Shown: piece by piece, positions 16,580 through 26,286 of the stretch
Layout of the letters: every line of letters starts with the position of its first letter
Position numbering within the stretch: the stretch's first letter is position 1
NCBI GenBank assembly: GCA_017483425.1
Contig: JAFUWM010000210.1
Location: 1-28,284, forward strand
DNA: 28,284 nucleotides
From: Lachnospiraceae bacterium
Lineage (GTDB): Bacteria > Bacillota > Clostridia > Lachnospirales > Lachnospiraceae
Direction of reading: 5' to 3'
Translations under genes and position numbers: made by a program
Notes under the pieces: generated by a model
What the model was told of the DNA's origin: nothing
What the model saw: the letters and a program-made list of their open reading frames with translations, nothing else
Database searches by the model: none

Positions 16580-16582
16580 TAT

Positions 16583-17311
16583 ATGGGACAGAAAGTTAAT
16601 CCCCATGGCCTCAGAGTAGGTATCATAAAGGATTGGAGTTCGAGATGGTTCGCGCCGGATACGGAGTTTGCGGATAATCTCGTTGAGGATTATAAGATCA
16701 GGGAATTCCTCAAAAAAGAGCTTTACCAGGCAGGCATCTCCAGAGTGGAGATAGAGAGAGCTGCCGGAAGAGCCAAGGTAATAGTATATGCCGCTAAAGT
16801 TGGTATCATAATGGGTAAGGGCGGAGCCGAGATCGAGAAGACCAAGAAGAGACTCCAGAAGCTCTCAAAGGACACACTCGTGCTTGATGTGAGAGAGGTG
16901 AGACGTCCCGACAAGGATGCGCAGCTTGTTGCGGAAAATATTGCAGGACAGCTTGAAAACCGTGTATCTTTCAGACGTGCCATGAAGTCCGCTATGCAGA
17001 GGACCATGAAGAACGGCGCCAAGGGTATCAAGGCAAGCGTATCGGGAAGACTTGGCGGAGCGGATATCGCCCGCAGGGAGTTCTATTCAGAGGGCACTAT
17101 CCCGCTGCAGACCTTAAGAGCAGATATCGATTACGGCTTTGCCGAGGCGGATACGACATACGGAAAGATCGGCGTAAAGGTATGGATCTACAAGGACGAA
17201 GTACTTGGCAAGCATAAGTATGCGGTATCCGAGGATGACATGCCGGAAGATCCAAATTTAAGAAATAATAACAGAAGAAGAAATAACAGCAGGAGGGAGG
17301 GTGACAGATAA
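16583..17311 (+). CDS. rpsC: 30S ribosomal protein S3
   Basis: 242 residues against about 218 in model species. Sits at the mRNA entry of the 30S and helps unwind mRNA. Seen: [19 protein letters not shown], the type II KH motif [20 protein letters not shown], and the C-terminal domain [20 protein letters not shown]. The extra length is a low-complexity Asn/Arg tail ([15 protein letters not shown]) that is likely disordered and may touch RNA. The stop TAA overlaps the rplP ATG by one base. Confidence 0.97.
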   Translation: MGQKVNPHGLRVGIIKDWSSRWFAPDTEFADNLVEDYKIREFLKKELYQAGISRVEIERAAGRAKVIVYAAKVGIIMGKGGAEIEKTKKRLQKLSKDTLVLDVREVRRPDKDAQLVAENIAGQLENRVSFRRAMKSAMQRTMKNGAKGIKASVSGRLGGADIARREFYSEGTIPLQTLRADIDYGFAEADTTYGKIGVKVWIYKDEVLGKHKYAVSEDDMPEDPNLRNNNRRRNNSRREGDR

Positions 17312-17757
17312 TGTTAATGCCAAAGAGAGTAAAGCATCGTAAGCAAATGCGCGGGACGATGCGGGGCAAGGCCAATACAGGCAATACAATTTCATACGGT
17401 GAGTATGGTATCGTCGCTCTCGAGCCTTGCTGGGTCAAATCAAATCAGATAGAGGCGGCCCGTGTTGCCATGACAAGATATATCAAGCGTGGCGGACAGG
17501 TATGGATAAAGATATTCCCGGACAAGCCCGTTACAGCAAAGCCGGCTGAAACACGAATGGGATCCGGAAAAGGAGCGCTTGAGTACTGGGTAGCAGTAGT
17601 AAAGCCCGGAAGAGTCATGTTTGAGATAGCAGGCGTTTCCGAAGAGATAGCAAGAGAGGCATTAAGGCTTGCTTCACACAAGCTTCCCTGCAAGTGCAAG
17701 ATATATTCAAAGGCTGATCTTGCGGCAGAGGTAGCGGCGAAAGGCGGTGATAACTAA
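17311..17757 (+). CDS. rplP: 50S ribosomal protein L16
   Basis: 148 residues. Binds near the tRNA A site and 5S rRNA. Seen: [39 protein letters not shown], and [20 protein letters not shown]. Start chosen at 17311 because MLMPKRVK is the family's usual N-terminus; an ATG at 17317 is the alternative. Coupled at both ends: TAATG with rpsC and TAATG with rpmC. Confidence 0.97.
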   Translation: MLMPKRVKHRKQMRGTMRGKANTGNTISYGEYGIVALEPCWVKSNQIEAARVAMTRYIKRGGQVWIKIFPDKPVTAKPAETRMGSGKGALEYWVAVVKPGRVMFEIAGVSEEIAREALRLASHKLPCKCKIYSKADLAAEVAAKGGDN

Positions 17758-17963
17758 TGAAGAGAGATACATATTTAGAGGATCTCAGGGCAAAGTCAGA
17801 AACAGAACTTGCAGGCGATCTCACCGCAGCAAAGAAAGAGCTTTTTAACCTTCGCTTCCAGAATGCGACGAACCAGCTTGACAACACGTCGCGCATCAAG
17901 GAGGTCAGGAAGAACATAGCACGTATTCAGACGGTCATCACCGAGAAATCGGCTGAAGCCTGA
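17757..17963 (+). CDS. rpmC: 50S ribosomal protein L29
   Basis: 68 residues. A small two-helix protein at the tunnel exit, beside L23. Seen: [20 protein letters not shown] and [20 protein letters not shown], the L29 signature. Overlaps the rplP stop as TAATG. rpsQ follows after 17 nt. Confidence 0.96.
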   Translation: MKRDTYLEDLRAKSETELAGDLTAAKKELFNLRFQNATNQLDNTSRIKEVRKNIARIQTVITEKSAEA

Positions 17964-17980
17964 TCGGAAAGGAGATAAAC

Positions 17981-18238
17981 GTGGAAGAGAGAAATCTGAG
18001 AAAGACCCGTACAGGAAAGGTCACAAGCAACAAGATGGACAAGACCATCACTGTAGCTGTTCAGGACAACGTACGTCATCCCCTTTACAAGAAGATCGTG
18101 AAACGTACTTACAAGCTTCATGCGCATGATGAAAAAAATGAAGCGAATGTCGGAGATACAGTCAAGGTAATGGAGACACGCCCCCTCTCAAAGACAAAGA
18201 GATGGAGACTCGTCGAGATCATAGAGAGAGCTAAGTAA
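17981..18238 (+). CDS. rpsQ: 30S ribosomal protein S17
   Basis: 85 residues, standard length. OB-fold protein of the 30S body. Seen: [20 protein letters not shown] and [20 protein letters not shown]. The start is GTG at 17981, set by GGAAAGGAGA just upstream; no ATG fits. Confidence 0.97.
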   Translation: MEERNLRKTRTGKVTSNKMDKTITVAVQDNVRHPLYKKIVKRTYKLHAHDEKNEANVGDTVKVMETRPLSKTKRWRLVEIIERAK

Positions 18239-18257
18239 TACCTGAAAGGAGAAGAAG

Positions 18258-18626
18258 ATGGTACAGCAGGAAACAAGACTCAGAGTCGCTGACAATACCG
18301 GTGCAAAAGAGCTCCTTACCATCAGGGTTATGGGAGGCTCGACCAGGAGATATGCCAGCGTAGGTGATATCATCACCGCTACCGTGAAAGATGCGACCCC
18401 CGGAGGAGTCGTAAAGAAAGGCGATGTCGTAAAGGCAGTCGTAGTACGCACGGTGAAATCCATACGCCGCAAGGACGGTTCATATATCCGTTTTGACGAG
18501 AATGCGGCAGTCATCATAAAGGATGACAATACGCCAAGAGGAACACGTATATTCGGGCCGGTAGCTCGTGAGCTTCGTGACAAGCAGTTCATGAAGATCG
18601 TCTCACTGGCGCCCGAGGTATTATAA
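18258..18626 (+). CDS. rplN: 50S ribosomal protein L14
   Basis: 122 residues, the exact common length. Binds 23S rRNA and forms a subunit bridge; it is also the docking site of the silencing factor RsfS. Seen: [37 protein letters not shown], and [30 protein letters not shown] precedes the start. First gene of the classical spc block, here without a separate promoter that I can see. Confidence 0.98.
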   Translation: MVQQETRLRVADNTGAKELLTIRVMGGSTRRYASVGDIITATVKDATPGGVVKKGDVVKAVVVRTVKSIRRKDGSYIRFDENAAVIIKDDNTPRGTRIFGPVARELRDKQFMKIVSLAPEVL

Positions 18627-18636
18627 GGAGGTCATC

Positions 18637-18948
18637 ATGGCGACATCAAAGATAAAGAAGGGCGATACCGTACAGGTCATCGCAGGAAGAAGCAAAGGCA
18701 AACAGGGGAAGGTTCTTTCCGTAGACAAGAAGCGCGGGAGGCTCGTAGTAGAAGGTGTTAATATGCTGACCAAGCATGAGAAGCCTTCGGCAGCCAATCC
18801 GGACGGAGGGATAACCCAGAAGGAAGGCACTATAGATATTTCAAATGTCATGTATGTGCATAATGGTAAGCCTACCCGTGTCGGCTTCCAGGTAAACGGG
18901 GACAAGAAGGTCCGCATCGCCAAGTCTACAGGCGATGTCATAGACTGA
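18637..18948 (+). CDS. rplX: 50S ribosomal protein L24
   Basis: 103 residues. KOW-domain protein that starts 50S assembly near the tunnel exit. Seen: KIKKGDTVQVIAGRSKGKQG, the KOW core, then VEGVNMLTKHEKPS and VGFQVNGDKKVRIAKSTGDV. TAAGGAGGTCATC precedes the ATG. Confidence 0.97.
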   Translation: MATSKIKKGDTVQVIAGRSKGKQGKVLSVDKKRGRLVVEGVNMLTKHEKPSAANPDGGITQKEGTIDISNVMYVHNGKPTRVGFQVNGDKKVRIAKSTGDVID

Positions 18949-18964
18949 GAAGGAGGCCTGAAAA

Positions 18965-19516
18965 TTGAGCAGATATAAAGATACATACAATTCAGAGATC
19001 AGGGATGCCATGCAAAAGAAATTCGGCTACAAAAATGTAATGGAGATCCCCAAGCTTGAAAAGATCGTTGTAAACATGGGCGTAGGTGAAGCCAAGGATA
19101 ATGCGAAGCTTCTTGATTCGGCAGTATCGGATCTTGAAAAGATCACAGGACAGCATGTGGTTACGACCAAAGCAAAGAAGGCAGTCGCAAACTTCAAGAT
19201 AAGAGAAGGCATGCAGATAGGCTGCAAAGTCACATTAAGGGGAGACAAGATGTATGACTTCCTCGACAGGCTGGTAAATCTGGCTCTTCCCCGTGTCCGT
19301 GACTTCAGAGGCGTTTCCGCAAAGTCCTTTGACGGACGCGGAAACTATGCGCTTGGTATAAAGGAGCAGATCATATTCCCCGAGATCGAGTATGACAAGA
19401 TCGATAAGATCAGGGGAATGGATGTCATCATCGTTACTACGGCAAAGACGGACGAAGAGGCAAGAGAGCTTTTGAGACTCTTTAATATGCCGTTTGAGAA
19501 ACAGGAGGCAGTGTAA
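18965..19516 (+). CDS. rplE: 50S ribosomal protein L5
   Basis: 183 residues. Binds 5S rRNA and contacts the P-site tRNA and S13. Seen: [38 protein letters not shown], and [20 protein letters not shown]. The start is TTG at 18965, fixed by AAGGAGG (18950-18956) eight bases upstream and by the family-like beginning [15 protein letters not shown]. The next gene starts 1 nt after the stop. Confidence 0.96.
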   Translation: MSRYKDTYNSEIRDAMQKKFGYKNVMEIPKLEKIVVNMGVGEAKDNAKLLDSAVSDLEKITGQHVVTTKAKKAVANFKIREGMQIGCKVTLRGDKMYDFLDRLVNLALPRVRDFRGVSAKSFDGRGNYALGIKEQIIFPEIEYDKIDKIRGMDVIIVTTAKTDEEARELLRLFNMPFEKQEAV

Positions 19517-19517
19517 T

Positions 19518-19703
19518 ATGGCAAAATTATCAATGAAAAGAAAGCAGCAGAGAAAGCCTAAGTTCTCAACAAGAGCATACACCCGCTGCAGGATCTGCGG
19601 ACGTCCTCATTCAGTCCTCAGGAAATACGGAATATGCCGTATATGTTTCAGGGAGCTGGCGTACAAGGGCCAGATACCCGGCGTAAAGAAAGCTTCATGG
19701 TAA
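19518..19703 (+). CDS. rpsN: 30S ribosomal protein S14, zinc type
   Basis: 61 residues. Type-Z S14, typical of Firmicutes, with zinc ligands Cys24, Cys27, Cys40 and Cys43 ([20 protein letters not shown]). Start chosen at 19518 ([11 protein letters not shown]) because it is the family start and leaves AGGAGGCAG upstream; the frame is open 24 nt further but that would overlap rplE. A zinc-free paralogue may exist elsewhere for zinc shortage; none is here. Confidence 0.97.
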   Translation: MAKLSMKRKQQRKPKFSTRAYTRCRICGRPHSVLRKYGICRICFRELAYKGQIPGVKKASW

Positions 19704-19721
19704 AGAAAGGAGATCAGATAA

Positions 19722-20129
19722 ATGCTTACGACTAATGATCCGATTGCAGATATGCTTACTAGAATCCGTAACGCAAATACTGCAAAACATGATACAGTCG
19801 AGATCCCTGCATCAAAGATGAAGCTTGCCATAGCGGGCATCCTTCAGGAAGAGGGATACATCAGAGGGTTTGAGCTCGTAGATGCGGTGAACGACTTTAA
19901 GAACATAAAGATAGAGCTGAAGTACAATGACAACAAGAAGGAAAAGGTTCTTACGGGGCTGAAGAGGATCTCAAAGCCCGGTCTGCGCATATACGCAGGT
20001 AAGGATGAGCTTCCGAAGGTTCTCGGAGGACTTGGTGTTGCCATCATCTCTACCAACAAAGGAGTGATAACTGACAAGAAGGCAAGAGAGCTGGGAGTCG
20101 GCGGAGAAGTTCTTGCTTTCGTATGGTAA
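19722..20129 (+). CDS. rpsH: 30S ribosomal protein S8
   Basis: 135 residues. Binds the central domain of 16S rRNA early in assembly; in E. coli it also represses the spc operon by binding mRNA at rplE. Seen: [40 protein letters not shown], and [25 protein letters not shown] precedes the ATG. Confidence 0.97.
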   Translation: MLTTNDPIADMLTRIRNANTAKHDTVEIPASKMKLAIAGILQEEGYIRGFELVDAVNDFKNIKIELKYNDNKKEKVLTGLKRISKPGLRIYAGKDELPKVLGGLGVAIISTNKGVITDKKARELGVGGEVLAFVW

Positions 20130-20152
20130 ATAAAAAATAGGAGGTTGCGGGC

Positions 20153-20692
20153 ATGTCACGAATCGGAAAAATGCCTATCGCCATACCGTCGGGAGTGACG
20201 GTCAATGTGGCAGAAAATAATACAGTGACTGTAAAGGGTCCCAAGGGCGAGCTTACAAGAACGCTTCCTGCAGTGCTGACCATCAAGCAGGAAGACGGAC
20301 AGCTTACAGTGGAAAGACCCAATGATGAGAAGGAGACAAGGGCGCTTCACGGACTTACGAGATCCCTTCTCAACAATATGGTGATCGGAGTTACGGACGG
20401 ATACAGCAAGACACTCGAGATCAACGGTGTCGGCTACAGGGCGGCAAAGCAGGGCAAGACACTTAACCTGTCGCTCGGATATTCTCATCCTGTGATTATG
20501 GAGGACCCCGAGGGTATCACAACTGAGGTCAAGGATAATCAGATCATAGTATCCGGTATAAGCAAAGAGGCAGTAGGCCAGTACGCGGCTGTGATCAGAG
20601 CCAAGAGGCCGCCGGAGCCTTATAAGGGCAAGGGTATCAAATACAGTGATGAAGTGATCAGGCGTAAGGTCGGTAAGACCGGTAAGAAGTAA
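20153..20692 (+). CDS. rplF: 50S ribosomal protein L6
   Basis: 179 residues, usual length. Located near the GTPase-associated centre. Seen: [35 protein letters not shown], and the C-terminal [26 protein letters not shown] precedes the ATG. A gap of 40 nt leads to rplR. Confidence 0.98.
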   Translation: MSRIGKMPIAIPSGVTVNVAENNTVTVKGPKGELTRTLPAVLTIKQEDGQLTVERPNDEKETRALHGLTRSLLNNMVIGVTDGYSKTLEINGVGYRAAKQGKTLNLSLGYSHPVIMEDPEGITTEVKDNQIIVSGISKEAVGQYAAVIRAKRPPEPYKGKGIKYSDEVIRRKVGKTGKK

Positions 20693-20732
20693 GTCATAAA
20701 GAGCAAAATCTTTTTATGCGGAAAGGAAAAAT

Positions 20733-21101
20733 ATGATCAAGAAGAAATCAAGATCCAAGGTGCGTGAAAAAAAGCACATGCGCATCAGAAACCGTTTCAG
20801 CGGTACTGCCGAGAGGCCGAGGCTTGCGGTTTTCAGGAGCAATAAAAACATCTATGCCCAGGTAATAGATGATGACGCGGCTACAACGCTTGTTGCGGCA
20901 TCCACGGTAGAAAAGGATGTAAAGAGCCAGGTCAAATATACCGACAATATCGAAGCAGCCGAGTGTGTAGGCAAAGTCATAGCGGAGCGCGCTAAGGCAA
21001 AAGGTATAGAAGAAGTCGTATTTGACAGAGGCGGTTTCATATATCACGGCAAAGTAAAGGCGCTTGCTGACGCAGCCCGCGAAGCCGGACTTAAATTCTA
21101 A
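20733..21101 (+). CDS. rplR: 50S ribosomal protein L18
   Basis: 122 residues. Binds 5S rRNA with L5. Seen: [40 protein letters not shown], and [31 protein letters not shown] precedes the ATG. The downstream rpsE begins 17 nt after the stop. Confidence 0.97.
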   Translation: MIKKKSRSKVREKKHMRIRNRFSGTAERPRLAVFRSNKNIYAQVIDDDAATTLVAASTVEKDVKSQVKYTDNIEAAECVGKVIAERAKAKGIEEVVFDRGGFIYHGKVKALADAAREAGLKF

Positions 21102-21118
21102 GGGAAAGGAGAGGACAG

Positions 21119-21655
21119 ATGGAAGCAGATAACAGAGACAGAAGAAGAAATTCCAGAAACGACAGAGAGCCGGATGACGGACTCGAGGATAAGGTTGTAA
21201 CCATCAAGAGAGTCACAAAGGTTGTCAAGGGCGGTCGTAATATGCGCTTCTCCACCCTGGTGGTTGTAGGAGACAAGGAAGGACATGTAGGAGTAGGACT
21301 CGGAAAGGCAACTGAAATTCCCGAAGCTATCCGCAAGGGCAGGGAGGATGCCAAGAAGCATATGATATCAGTCGCGCTAGATGAGAACGGCTCAATAGCA
21401 CATGATTTCATCGGACATTTCGGAGGCGCTCAGATATTGCTTAAGAGGGCTCCTGAAGGAACAGGTATCATAGCAGGCGGTCCTGCGCGTATAGTCTGTG
21501 AGCTTTCAGGTATCAGAAACATCCGTACCAAATCACTGGGCTCCAATAACAAGCAGAATGTCGTACTTGCGGCTATAGATGCCCTGCAGCAGATCACTTC
21601 TCCCGAAGAAGAAGCGCGCAAGAGAGGTAAGTCAATAGAGGAGGTGCGTGCATAA
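21119..21655 (+). CDS. rpsE: 30S ribosomal protein S5
   Basis: 178 residues. Helps decoding accuracy and mRNA unwinding; mutations in its loop give spectinomycin resistance in other species. Seen: [40 protein letters not shown], and [20 protein letters not shown]. The N-terminal 20 residues are strongly charged ([17 protein letters not shown]). AAAGGAGAGG precedes the ATG. The stop overlaps the rpmD start as TAATG. Confidence 0.97.
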   Translation: MEADNRDRRRNSRNDREPDDGLEDKVVTIKRVTKVVKGGRNMRFSTLVVVGDKEGHVGVGLGKATEIPEAIRKGREDAKKHMISVALDENGSIAHDFIGHFGGAQILLKRAPEGTGIIAGGPARIVCELSGIRNIRTKSLGSNNKQNVVLAAIDALQQITSPEEEARKRGKSIEEVRA

Positions 21656-21837
21656 TGGCAAAGAAGCTGAAGATAACGCTCGCTAAGTCGACTATAGCAG
21701 CGCTCCCCAAGCACAAAAAGACAGTAGAAGCCCTGGGACTTCATAAAACCTACCATACAGTGGTACAGCCCGACAATGAGGCAATCCGGGGAATGATAAA
21801 GCAGGTAAAACACCTGGTCAAAGTAGAGGAAGTTTAA
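21655..21837 (+). CDS. rpmD: 50S ribosomal protein L30
   Basis: 60 residues. A short bacterial L30: [20 protein letters not shown] then [20 protein letters not shown]. The ATG overlaps the rpsE stop by one base with GGAGG a few bases upstream. The gene is followed by a 76-nt gap with a long imperfect hairpin before rplO. Confidence 0.96.
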   Translation: MAKKLKITLAKSTIAALPKHKKTVEALGLHKTYHTVVQPDNEAIRGMIKQVKHLVKVEEV

Positions 21838-21848
21838 TAGTAAGGAAT

Positions 21849-21895
21849 GCGAGTGGACAAAAGTTGGACATTAACGTGTCTGGCTTTGTCTGCGC
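21849..21895 (+). promoter_or_regulatory. Long imperfect hairpin between rpmD and rplO
   Basis: Nested arms: GCG/CGC (21849-21851 with 21893-21895), GGACAAAAG with CTTTGTCT (21855-21863 with 21884-21891, one bulged A, one G-U), and GGACA/TGTCT (21866-21870 with 21877-21881) around TTAACG. No T tract follows, so a terminator is unlikely. It may be an mRNA processing or protein-binding site. Confidence 0.5.
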
Positions 21896-21913
21896 TTAGC
21901 GAAAGGAGAAACA

Positions 21914-22354
21914 ATGGAACTTCATGAGTTACATCCCGCCAAGGGATCAAACAGCAACAAGTACAGAAAGGGCCGCGGTCATGCATCGGGAAATGGAAAG
22001 ACCGCAGGTTACGGACATAAGGGACAGAAGGCAAGATCCGGCGCTCCCCGTATAGGGTTTGAAGGTGGACAGATGCCCCTGTACAGAAGACTTCCGAAGA
22101 GGGGCTTCAAAAATTACAATCACAAGGAGATCGTGACGTTAAATGTATCGCAGCTTGAGCAGTTCTATGAGGACGGGGCTACGGTCGTATCAGAGGATCT
22201 CATAGAGAGAGGCATTATCAAGGATACCAAAGACGGTCTCAAGATCCTGGGTAACGGAGAGCTCACAAAGAAGCTGACCGTAAAGGCAAATGCTTTCTCA
22301 GAGTCAGCAAAGCAGAAAATTGAAGCAGTGGGTGGAAAAGCCGAGGTGATCTGA
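21914..22354 (+). CDS. rplO: 50S ribosomal protein L15
   Basis: 146 residues. Late-assembly 50S protein. Seen: the basic Gly-rich N-terminus [38 protein letters not shown], and the C-terminal [32 protein letters not shown] precedes the ATG. The stop TGA overlaps the secY ATG as TGATG. Confidence 0.97.
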   Translation: MELHELHPAKGSNSNKYRKGRGHASGNGKTAGYGHKGQKARSGAPRIGFEGGQMPLYRRLPKRGFKNYNHKEIVTLNVSQLEQFYEDGATVVSEDLIERGIIKDTKDGLKILGNGELTKKLTVKANAFSESAKQKIEAVGGKAEVI

Positions 22355-23673
22355 TGTTTGAAACAGTACGTAACGCATTTAAGATCAAAGAGATCAGAAA
22401 CGGCATCATCTTTACATTTTTGATGCTTATAGTCATCCGTTTAGGATGTCAGCTTCCGGTTCCCGGCATTAACAGGGACTTCTTTGCAGAGTGGTTTTCA
22501 CAGATAACCGGGGATTCGGACTCATTCAACTTTTTTAATGCATTTACGGGCGGATCCTTTGAGAATATGTCGCTTTTTGCGCTGAATATAACCCCGTACA
22601 TCACATCGAGCATTATCATACAGCTCCTTACCATAGCCATTCCTGCGCTTGAAGAAATGCAAAAGGAAGGTGAGGAAGGCAGAAAGAAGCTTGTGTCGAT
22701 CACAAGGTATGTAACTGTAGGACTTGCCCTTATTGAGTCACTGGCTATGGCTATCGGATTCGGAAGGCAGGGAATACTGGAAAAATACGATGCTTTGAAT
22801 GTTATTCTCGTGATATGTACACTGACAGCAGGTTCTGCTTTTCTCATGTGGATTGGAGAGCAGATCACCGAATATGGCGTAGGAAACGGCATATCCATAG
22901 TGCTGACGATAAATATCATTTCAAGGATACCGGACGATATGACAAGCCTGTATACAATGTTTGTAGCAGGCAGACCTGTCGCATACATGATACTTAATGC
23001 GGCTATCATCCTGGCTATCATCCTTGTTACGATCGTGCTCACGATATTATTAAACGATGCAGAGCGCAGGATACCTGTCCAGTATGCAAAGAAGATGCAG
23101 GGAAGGAAGCAATATGGCGGAAACAGTACCTATATTCCGTTAAAGGTAAATACAGGAAATGTCATACCGATAATCTTTGCTTCGTCCATAATGCAGTTCC
23201 CGGTTGTTATCGCACAGCTCTTTGGCAAGACCGGCGGTACCTCAGTATGGGGACATGTGTTAAGAGCTTTAAGCTCAAGCAACTGGTTCAATACGGCGAC
23301 GCCCGGATATACGATCGGAGCGCTGGTTTATATCCTGCTGGTTATATTCTTCGCGTATTTCTATACATCGATCACGTTCAATCCGCTTGAGATCGCTGAT
23401 AATATGAAGAAGCAGGGCGGCTTTATCCCCGGGATCAGACCCGGCAAGCCTACAAGCGATTATCTGACAAGGATACTTAACTACATTATATTCATTGGCG
23501 CGGTTGGTCTTGTTATCGTTGCCATGATACCTATCTTCTTTAACGGAGCGTTCAACGCAAATGTAACCTTCGGCGGAACCTCACTTATCATTATAGTGGG
23601 TGTCATACTGGAGACATTAAAGCAGATAGAGTCAAAGATGGTAGTCAGAAACTACAAGGGGTTCCTGAATTAA
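22354..23673 (+). CDS. secY: Protein translocase subunit SecY
   Basis: 439 residues. The pore of the Sec translocon in the cytoplasmic membrane, through which secreted proteins such as the transglutaminase at the left edge would pass. Ten membrane segments are expected and visible, the first at about 19-37 (GIIFTFLMLIVIRLGCQLPV). Conserved parts: PVPGIN, ALNITPYITSSIIIQLL, ERRIPVQYAKKMQGRK, and NPLEIADNMKKQGGFIPGIR. The start is coupled to rplO (TGATG), with GAGGTGATC as ribosome site. Confidence 0.98.
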   Translation: MFETVRNAFKIKEIRNGIIFTFLMLIVIRLGCQLPVPGINRDFFAEWFSQITGDSDSFNFFNAFTGGSFENMSLFALNITPYITSSIIIQLLTIAIPALEEMQKEGEEGRKKLVSITRYVTVGLALIESLAMAIGFGRQGILEKYDALNVILVICTLTAGSAFLMWIGEQITEYGVGNGISIVLTINIISRIPDDMTSLYTMFVAGRPVAYMILNAAIILAIILVTIVLTILLNDAERRIPVQYAKKMQGRKQYGGNSTYIPLKVNTGNVIPIIFASSIMQFPVVIAQLFGKTGGTSVWGHVLRALSSSNWFNTATPGYTIGALVYILLVIFFAYFYTSITFNPLEIADNMKKQGGFIPGIRPGKPTSDYLTRILNYIIFIGAVGLVIVAMIPIFFNGAFNANVTFGGTSLIIIVGVILETLKQIESKMVVRNYKGFLN

Positions 23674-23686
23674 AGGAGGCAGCCGT

Positions 23687-24328
23687 ATGAAGATAGTAAT
23701 GCTTGGAGCGCCCGGCGCGGGCAAAGGAACACAGGCAGAAAAGATAGCCGCCGAGTACGGACTGCCCCATATCTCCACCGGAGATATCTTCCGTAAGAAC
23801 ATAAAGGAGGGTACGGATCTCGGGAAAGAGGCAAAGGGTTATATGGATGCCGGCAAGCTCGTTCCGGATGAGCTTACGGTCAGGATGCTTCTTGACCGGG
23901 TCTCAGGGGATGACTGCAGAGGCGGATACATCCTTGACGGATTTCCCAGAACGATACCCCAGGCAGAAGCGTTGGACGGCGAATTAAAAAAGCTTGGAGA
24001 AGATATAGATTTTGCCATAGATGTGGAGGTTCCCGATGAAAATATAGTAAAAAGAATGTCGGGACGCAGAGCGTGTCCTAAATGCGGCGCTACATATCAT
24101 CTGGAGTTCATCCCGCCGAAGAAAGAGGGCATCTGTGACGAATGCGGAGCAGAGCTTACGATCAGGGATGATGATAAACCGGAGACGGTTAAGAAAAGAC
24201 TGGACGTCTATCATGACCAGACACAGCCGCTCATAGAGTTCTATGAGAAAAAGGGTGTACTCCATACCGTTGACGGAACAGCAGATGTGTCAGATGTGTT
24301 TGAAGCGATAAAAAACATCTTGAAATAA
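23687..24328 (+). CDS. adk: Adenylate kinase, zinc-LID type
   Basis: 213 residues. Converts AMP and ATP to two ADP. Seen: P-loop GAPGAGKGTQ at 7-16, the AMP site ISTGDIFR, DGFPRT at 84-89, and a zinc-binding LID with Cys130, Cys133, Cys150 and Cys153, as in Gram-positive long-form enzymes. AAAGGAGGCAG precedes the ATG. Next to secY as usual, but map (methionine aminopeptidase), which normally follows, is missing. Confidence 0.98.
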   Translation: MKIVMLGAPGAGKGTQAEKIAAEYGLPHISTGDIFRKNIKEGTDLGKEAKGYMDAGKLVPDELTVRMLLDRVSGDDCRGGYILDGFPRTIPQAEALDGELKKLGEDIDFAIDVEVPDENIVKRMSGRRACPKCGATYHLEFIPPKKEGICDECGAELTIRDDDKPETVKKRLDVYHDQTQPLIEFYEKKGVLHTVDGTADVSDVFEAIKNILK

Positions 24329-24337
24329 GGGGTGTAT

Positions 24338-24556
24338 ATGTCAAAAGCAGATGTTATAGAAGTAGAAGGAAAAGTAATAGAAAAGCTGCCAAATGCCATG
24401 TTCCGGGTGACATTGGAAAACGGACACGAAGTACTGGCGCATATTTCAGGAAAGCTCCGCATGAATTTCATCAAGATCCTTCCGGGAGACAAGGTGACTA
24501 TAGAGCTGTCCCCGTATGATCTCACAAAGGGCAGGATCACCTGGAGGGATAAATAA
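24338..24556 (+). CDS. infA: Translation initiation factor IF-1
   Basis: 72 residues, the standard length. Binds the ribosomal A site during initiation with an OB fold. Seen: [40 protein letters not shown], and [16 protein letters not shown]. Start chosen at the ATG 24338 with AAGGGG close upstream; an in-frame GTG at 24332 would add two residues and lies inside that ribosome site. It starts 9 nt after adk. Confidence 0.97.
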   Translation: MSKADVIEVEGKVIEKLPNAMFRVTLENGHEVLAHISGKLRMNFIKILPGDKVTIELSPYDLTKGRITWRDK

Positions 24557-24564
24557 ATTAGTCC

Positions 24565-24593
24565 TTGAAAAGCGCTCAAGGCTATGATATGAT
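24565..24593 (+). promoter_or_regulatory. Strong internal promoter before rpmJ
   Basis: TTGAAA (24565-24570) and TATGAT (24588-24593) with exactly 17 nt between them and TGn before the -10 (24585-24587). Each hexamer matches the sigma-A consensus at five of six bases. The start would be near 24600, giving a 30-nt leader to rpmJ. An inverted repeat CCTTGA/TCAAGG (24563-24581) overlaps the -35. Confidence 0.7.
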
Positions 24594-24630
24594 AGTCGTC
24601 GGCTCTTTTTTTGGAAAGGAGGATATCATT

Positions 24631-24744
24631 ATGAAAGTAAGAAGTTCGGTAAAGCCTATCTGCGAGAAATGCAAGGTAGTAAGACGCAAAGGAAAGATTC
24701 GCATAATCTGCGAGAATCCGAAGCATAAGCAGGTACAGGGATAG
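24631..24744 (+). CDS. rpmJ: 50S ribosomal protein L36, zinc type
   Basis: 37 residues: a very short gene found by reading the frame after AAAGGAGG (24615-24622). [20 protein letters not shown] begins the protein, and the zinc ligands Cys11, Cys14, Cys27 and His32 (ICENPKHKQ) are all present. The position between infA and rpsM is the usual one in Firmicutes. Zinc-free paralogues exist in some species; this copy is the zinc form. Confidence 0.97.
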   Translation: MKVRSSVKPICEKCKVVRRKGKIRIICENPKHKQVQG

Positions 24745-24846
24745 GATTTGAAGCTCCGTAAGGGGTTTTGGATCGGTGATCGGTGCTGCATTATAAGCGG
24801 CTCCGGATTACTGTGTATATATTAAATAGAAAGGAGATGCTCATTT

Positions 24847-25215
24847 ATGGCTCGAATTGCCGGTGTTGATTTGCCCAGGGATAAACGTGTCGAGATCGGA
24901 CTGACATATATCTATGGAATAGGCAGACCTTCTGCAACGAGGATACTTAAAGAAGCAGGTGTCGATCCCGATACCCGCTGTAAGGATCTGACAGATGCAG
25001 AGGTTACCAAGATCCGTGATGTCATTGATAAGACACAGGTCATCGAGGGTGATCTCAGGCTTGAAGTCGCTATGAATATCAAGCGCCTCACTGAGATCGG
25101 CTGCTACAGAGGAGTTCGCCACAGAAAAGGACTTCCCTGCCGTGGACAGAAGACCAAGACCAATGCAAGGACTTGCAAGGGTCCGAGAAGAACGGTCGCA
25201 AATAAGAAGAAGTAA
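24847..25215 (+). CDS. rpsM: 30S ribosomal protein S13
   Basis: 122 residues. Sits in the 30S head and contacts tRNA and the 50S. Seen: [38 protein letters not shown], and the basic tail [30 protein letters not shown] precedes the ATG. The 102-nt gap before it holds only a short direct repeat (GATCGGT twice at 24771-24784). Confidence 0.98.
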   Translation: MARIAGVDLPRDKRVEIGLTYIYGIGRPSATRILKEAGVDPDTRCKDLTDAEVTKIRDVIDKTQVIEGDLRLEVAMNIKRLTEIGCYRGVRHRKGLPCRGQKTKTNARTCKGPRRTVANKKK

Positions 25216-25263
25216 GGTAACTATTAACAAAGTATAAGCATTTACGAAAGTAGGTTAGTTTTA

Positions 25264-25668
25264 ATGGCTGGAAATAATAAAGCAGGTGCGAAAAAGGTAA
25301 CAAAAAAACGCATCAGAAAAAACGTTGAACACGGACAGGCACATATTCAGTCATCCTTCAACAACACTATCGTGACGCTGACGGATGCACAGGGAAATGC
25401 TCTTTCATGGGCGAGTGCCGGCGGTCTGGGATTTAGAGGTTCAAGGAAATCTACTCCATATGCAGCTCAGATGGCAGCGGAGACTGCCACTAAAGCAGCG
25501 CTTCCTTATGGATTGAAGACTGTAGATGTCATGGTCAAAGGACCGGGCTCAGGAAGGGAAGCGGCTATCAGGGCGCTTGCCGCTGCAGGACTTCAGGTAA
25601 CAAGTATCAAGGACGTGACACCGGTTCCGCACAACGGATGCCGTCCGCCCAAGAGAAGAAGAGTTTAA
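25264..25668 (+). CDS. rpsK: 30S ribosomal protein S11
   Basis: 134 residues. Forms the platform of the 30S near the E site. Seen: [40 protein letters not shown], and the C-terminal [15 protein letters not shown]. The ribosome site is weak (GTAGGT, 25250-25255) compared with its neighbours. Confidence 0.98.
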   Translation: MAGNNKAGAKKVTKKRIRKNVEHGQAHIQSSFNNTIVTLTDAQGNALSWASAGGLGFRGSRKSTPYAAQMAAETATKAALPYGLKTVDVMVKGPGSGREAAIRALAAAGLQVTSIKDVTPVPHNGCRPPKRRRV

Positions 25669-25686
25669 TAGGAGGAAGTAAGACAT

Positions 25687-26280
25687 ATGGCAGTTAATAG
25701 AGAACCTGTTCTGAAAAGGTGCAGATCACTGGGTCTTGATCCTGTATATCTGGGATATGATAAAAAATCTACCAGACAGGTAAGAAGATCCGGCAGAAAA
25801 GTAAGTGAGTACGGAACCCAGCTTCGCGAAAAGCAGAAGGCTAAGTTCATATATGGCGTGTTGGAAAAGCCTTTCAGAAACTATTATGAGAAGGCTGATA
25901 AGATGAAAGGCATGACAGGTACCAACCTTATGATCATGCTCGAGAGAAGGCTTGATAATGTTGTCTTCCGTCTTGGCTTTGCGAAAACCCGCAGAGAGGC
26001 TCGCCAAATGGTGGATCACAAGGTTTTCTCTGTAAACGGGAAGACAGTTTTTATTCCTTCATACAGTATCAAACCGGGTGATGTCATCGAGATCAGAGAG
26101 AACAAGAGATCATCACAGCATATAAAGGATATATTTGAGGCAACCGGAGGCCGTGCTGTTCCTGCATGGCTCATAGCTGACCCTGAGCATTTCAAGGGTA
26201 CGGTAGACAGACTTCCCGAAAGGGAGGAGATCGACGTACCGGTAGATGAGATGCTTATCGTCGAGTTGTATTCAAAATAA
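25687..26280 (+). CDS. rpsD: 30S ribosomal protein S4
   Basis: 197 residues. Primary 16S rRNA binder and, in many bacteria, repressor of its own mRNA. Seen: [40 protein letters not shown], and the S4 RNA-binding domain [20 protein letters not shown]. Only one cysteine (Cys12), so it is a zinc-free S4. TAGGAGGAAG precedes the ATG. It sits in the alpha operon here, whereas in Bacillus it lies elsewhere. Confidence 0.97.
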   Translation: MAVNREPVLKRCRSLGLDPVYLGYDKKSTRQVRRSGRKVSEYGTQLREKQKAKFIYGVLEKPFRNYYEKADKMKGMTGTNLMIMLERRLDNVVFRLGFAKTRREARQMVDHKVFSVNGKTVFIPSYSIKPGDVIEIRENKRSSQHIKDIFEATGGRAVPAWLIADPEHFKGTVDRLPEREEIDVPVDEMLIVELYSK

Positions 26281-26286
26281 AATGAC

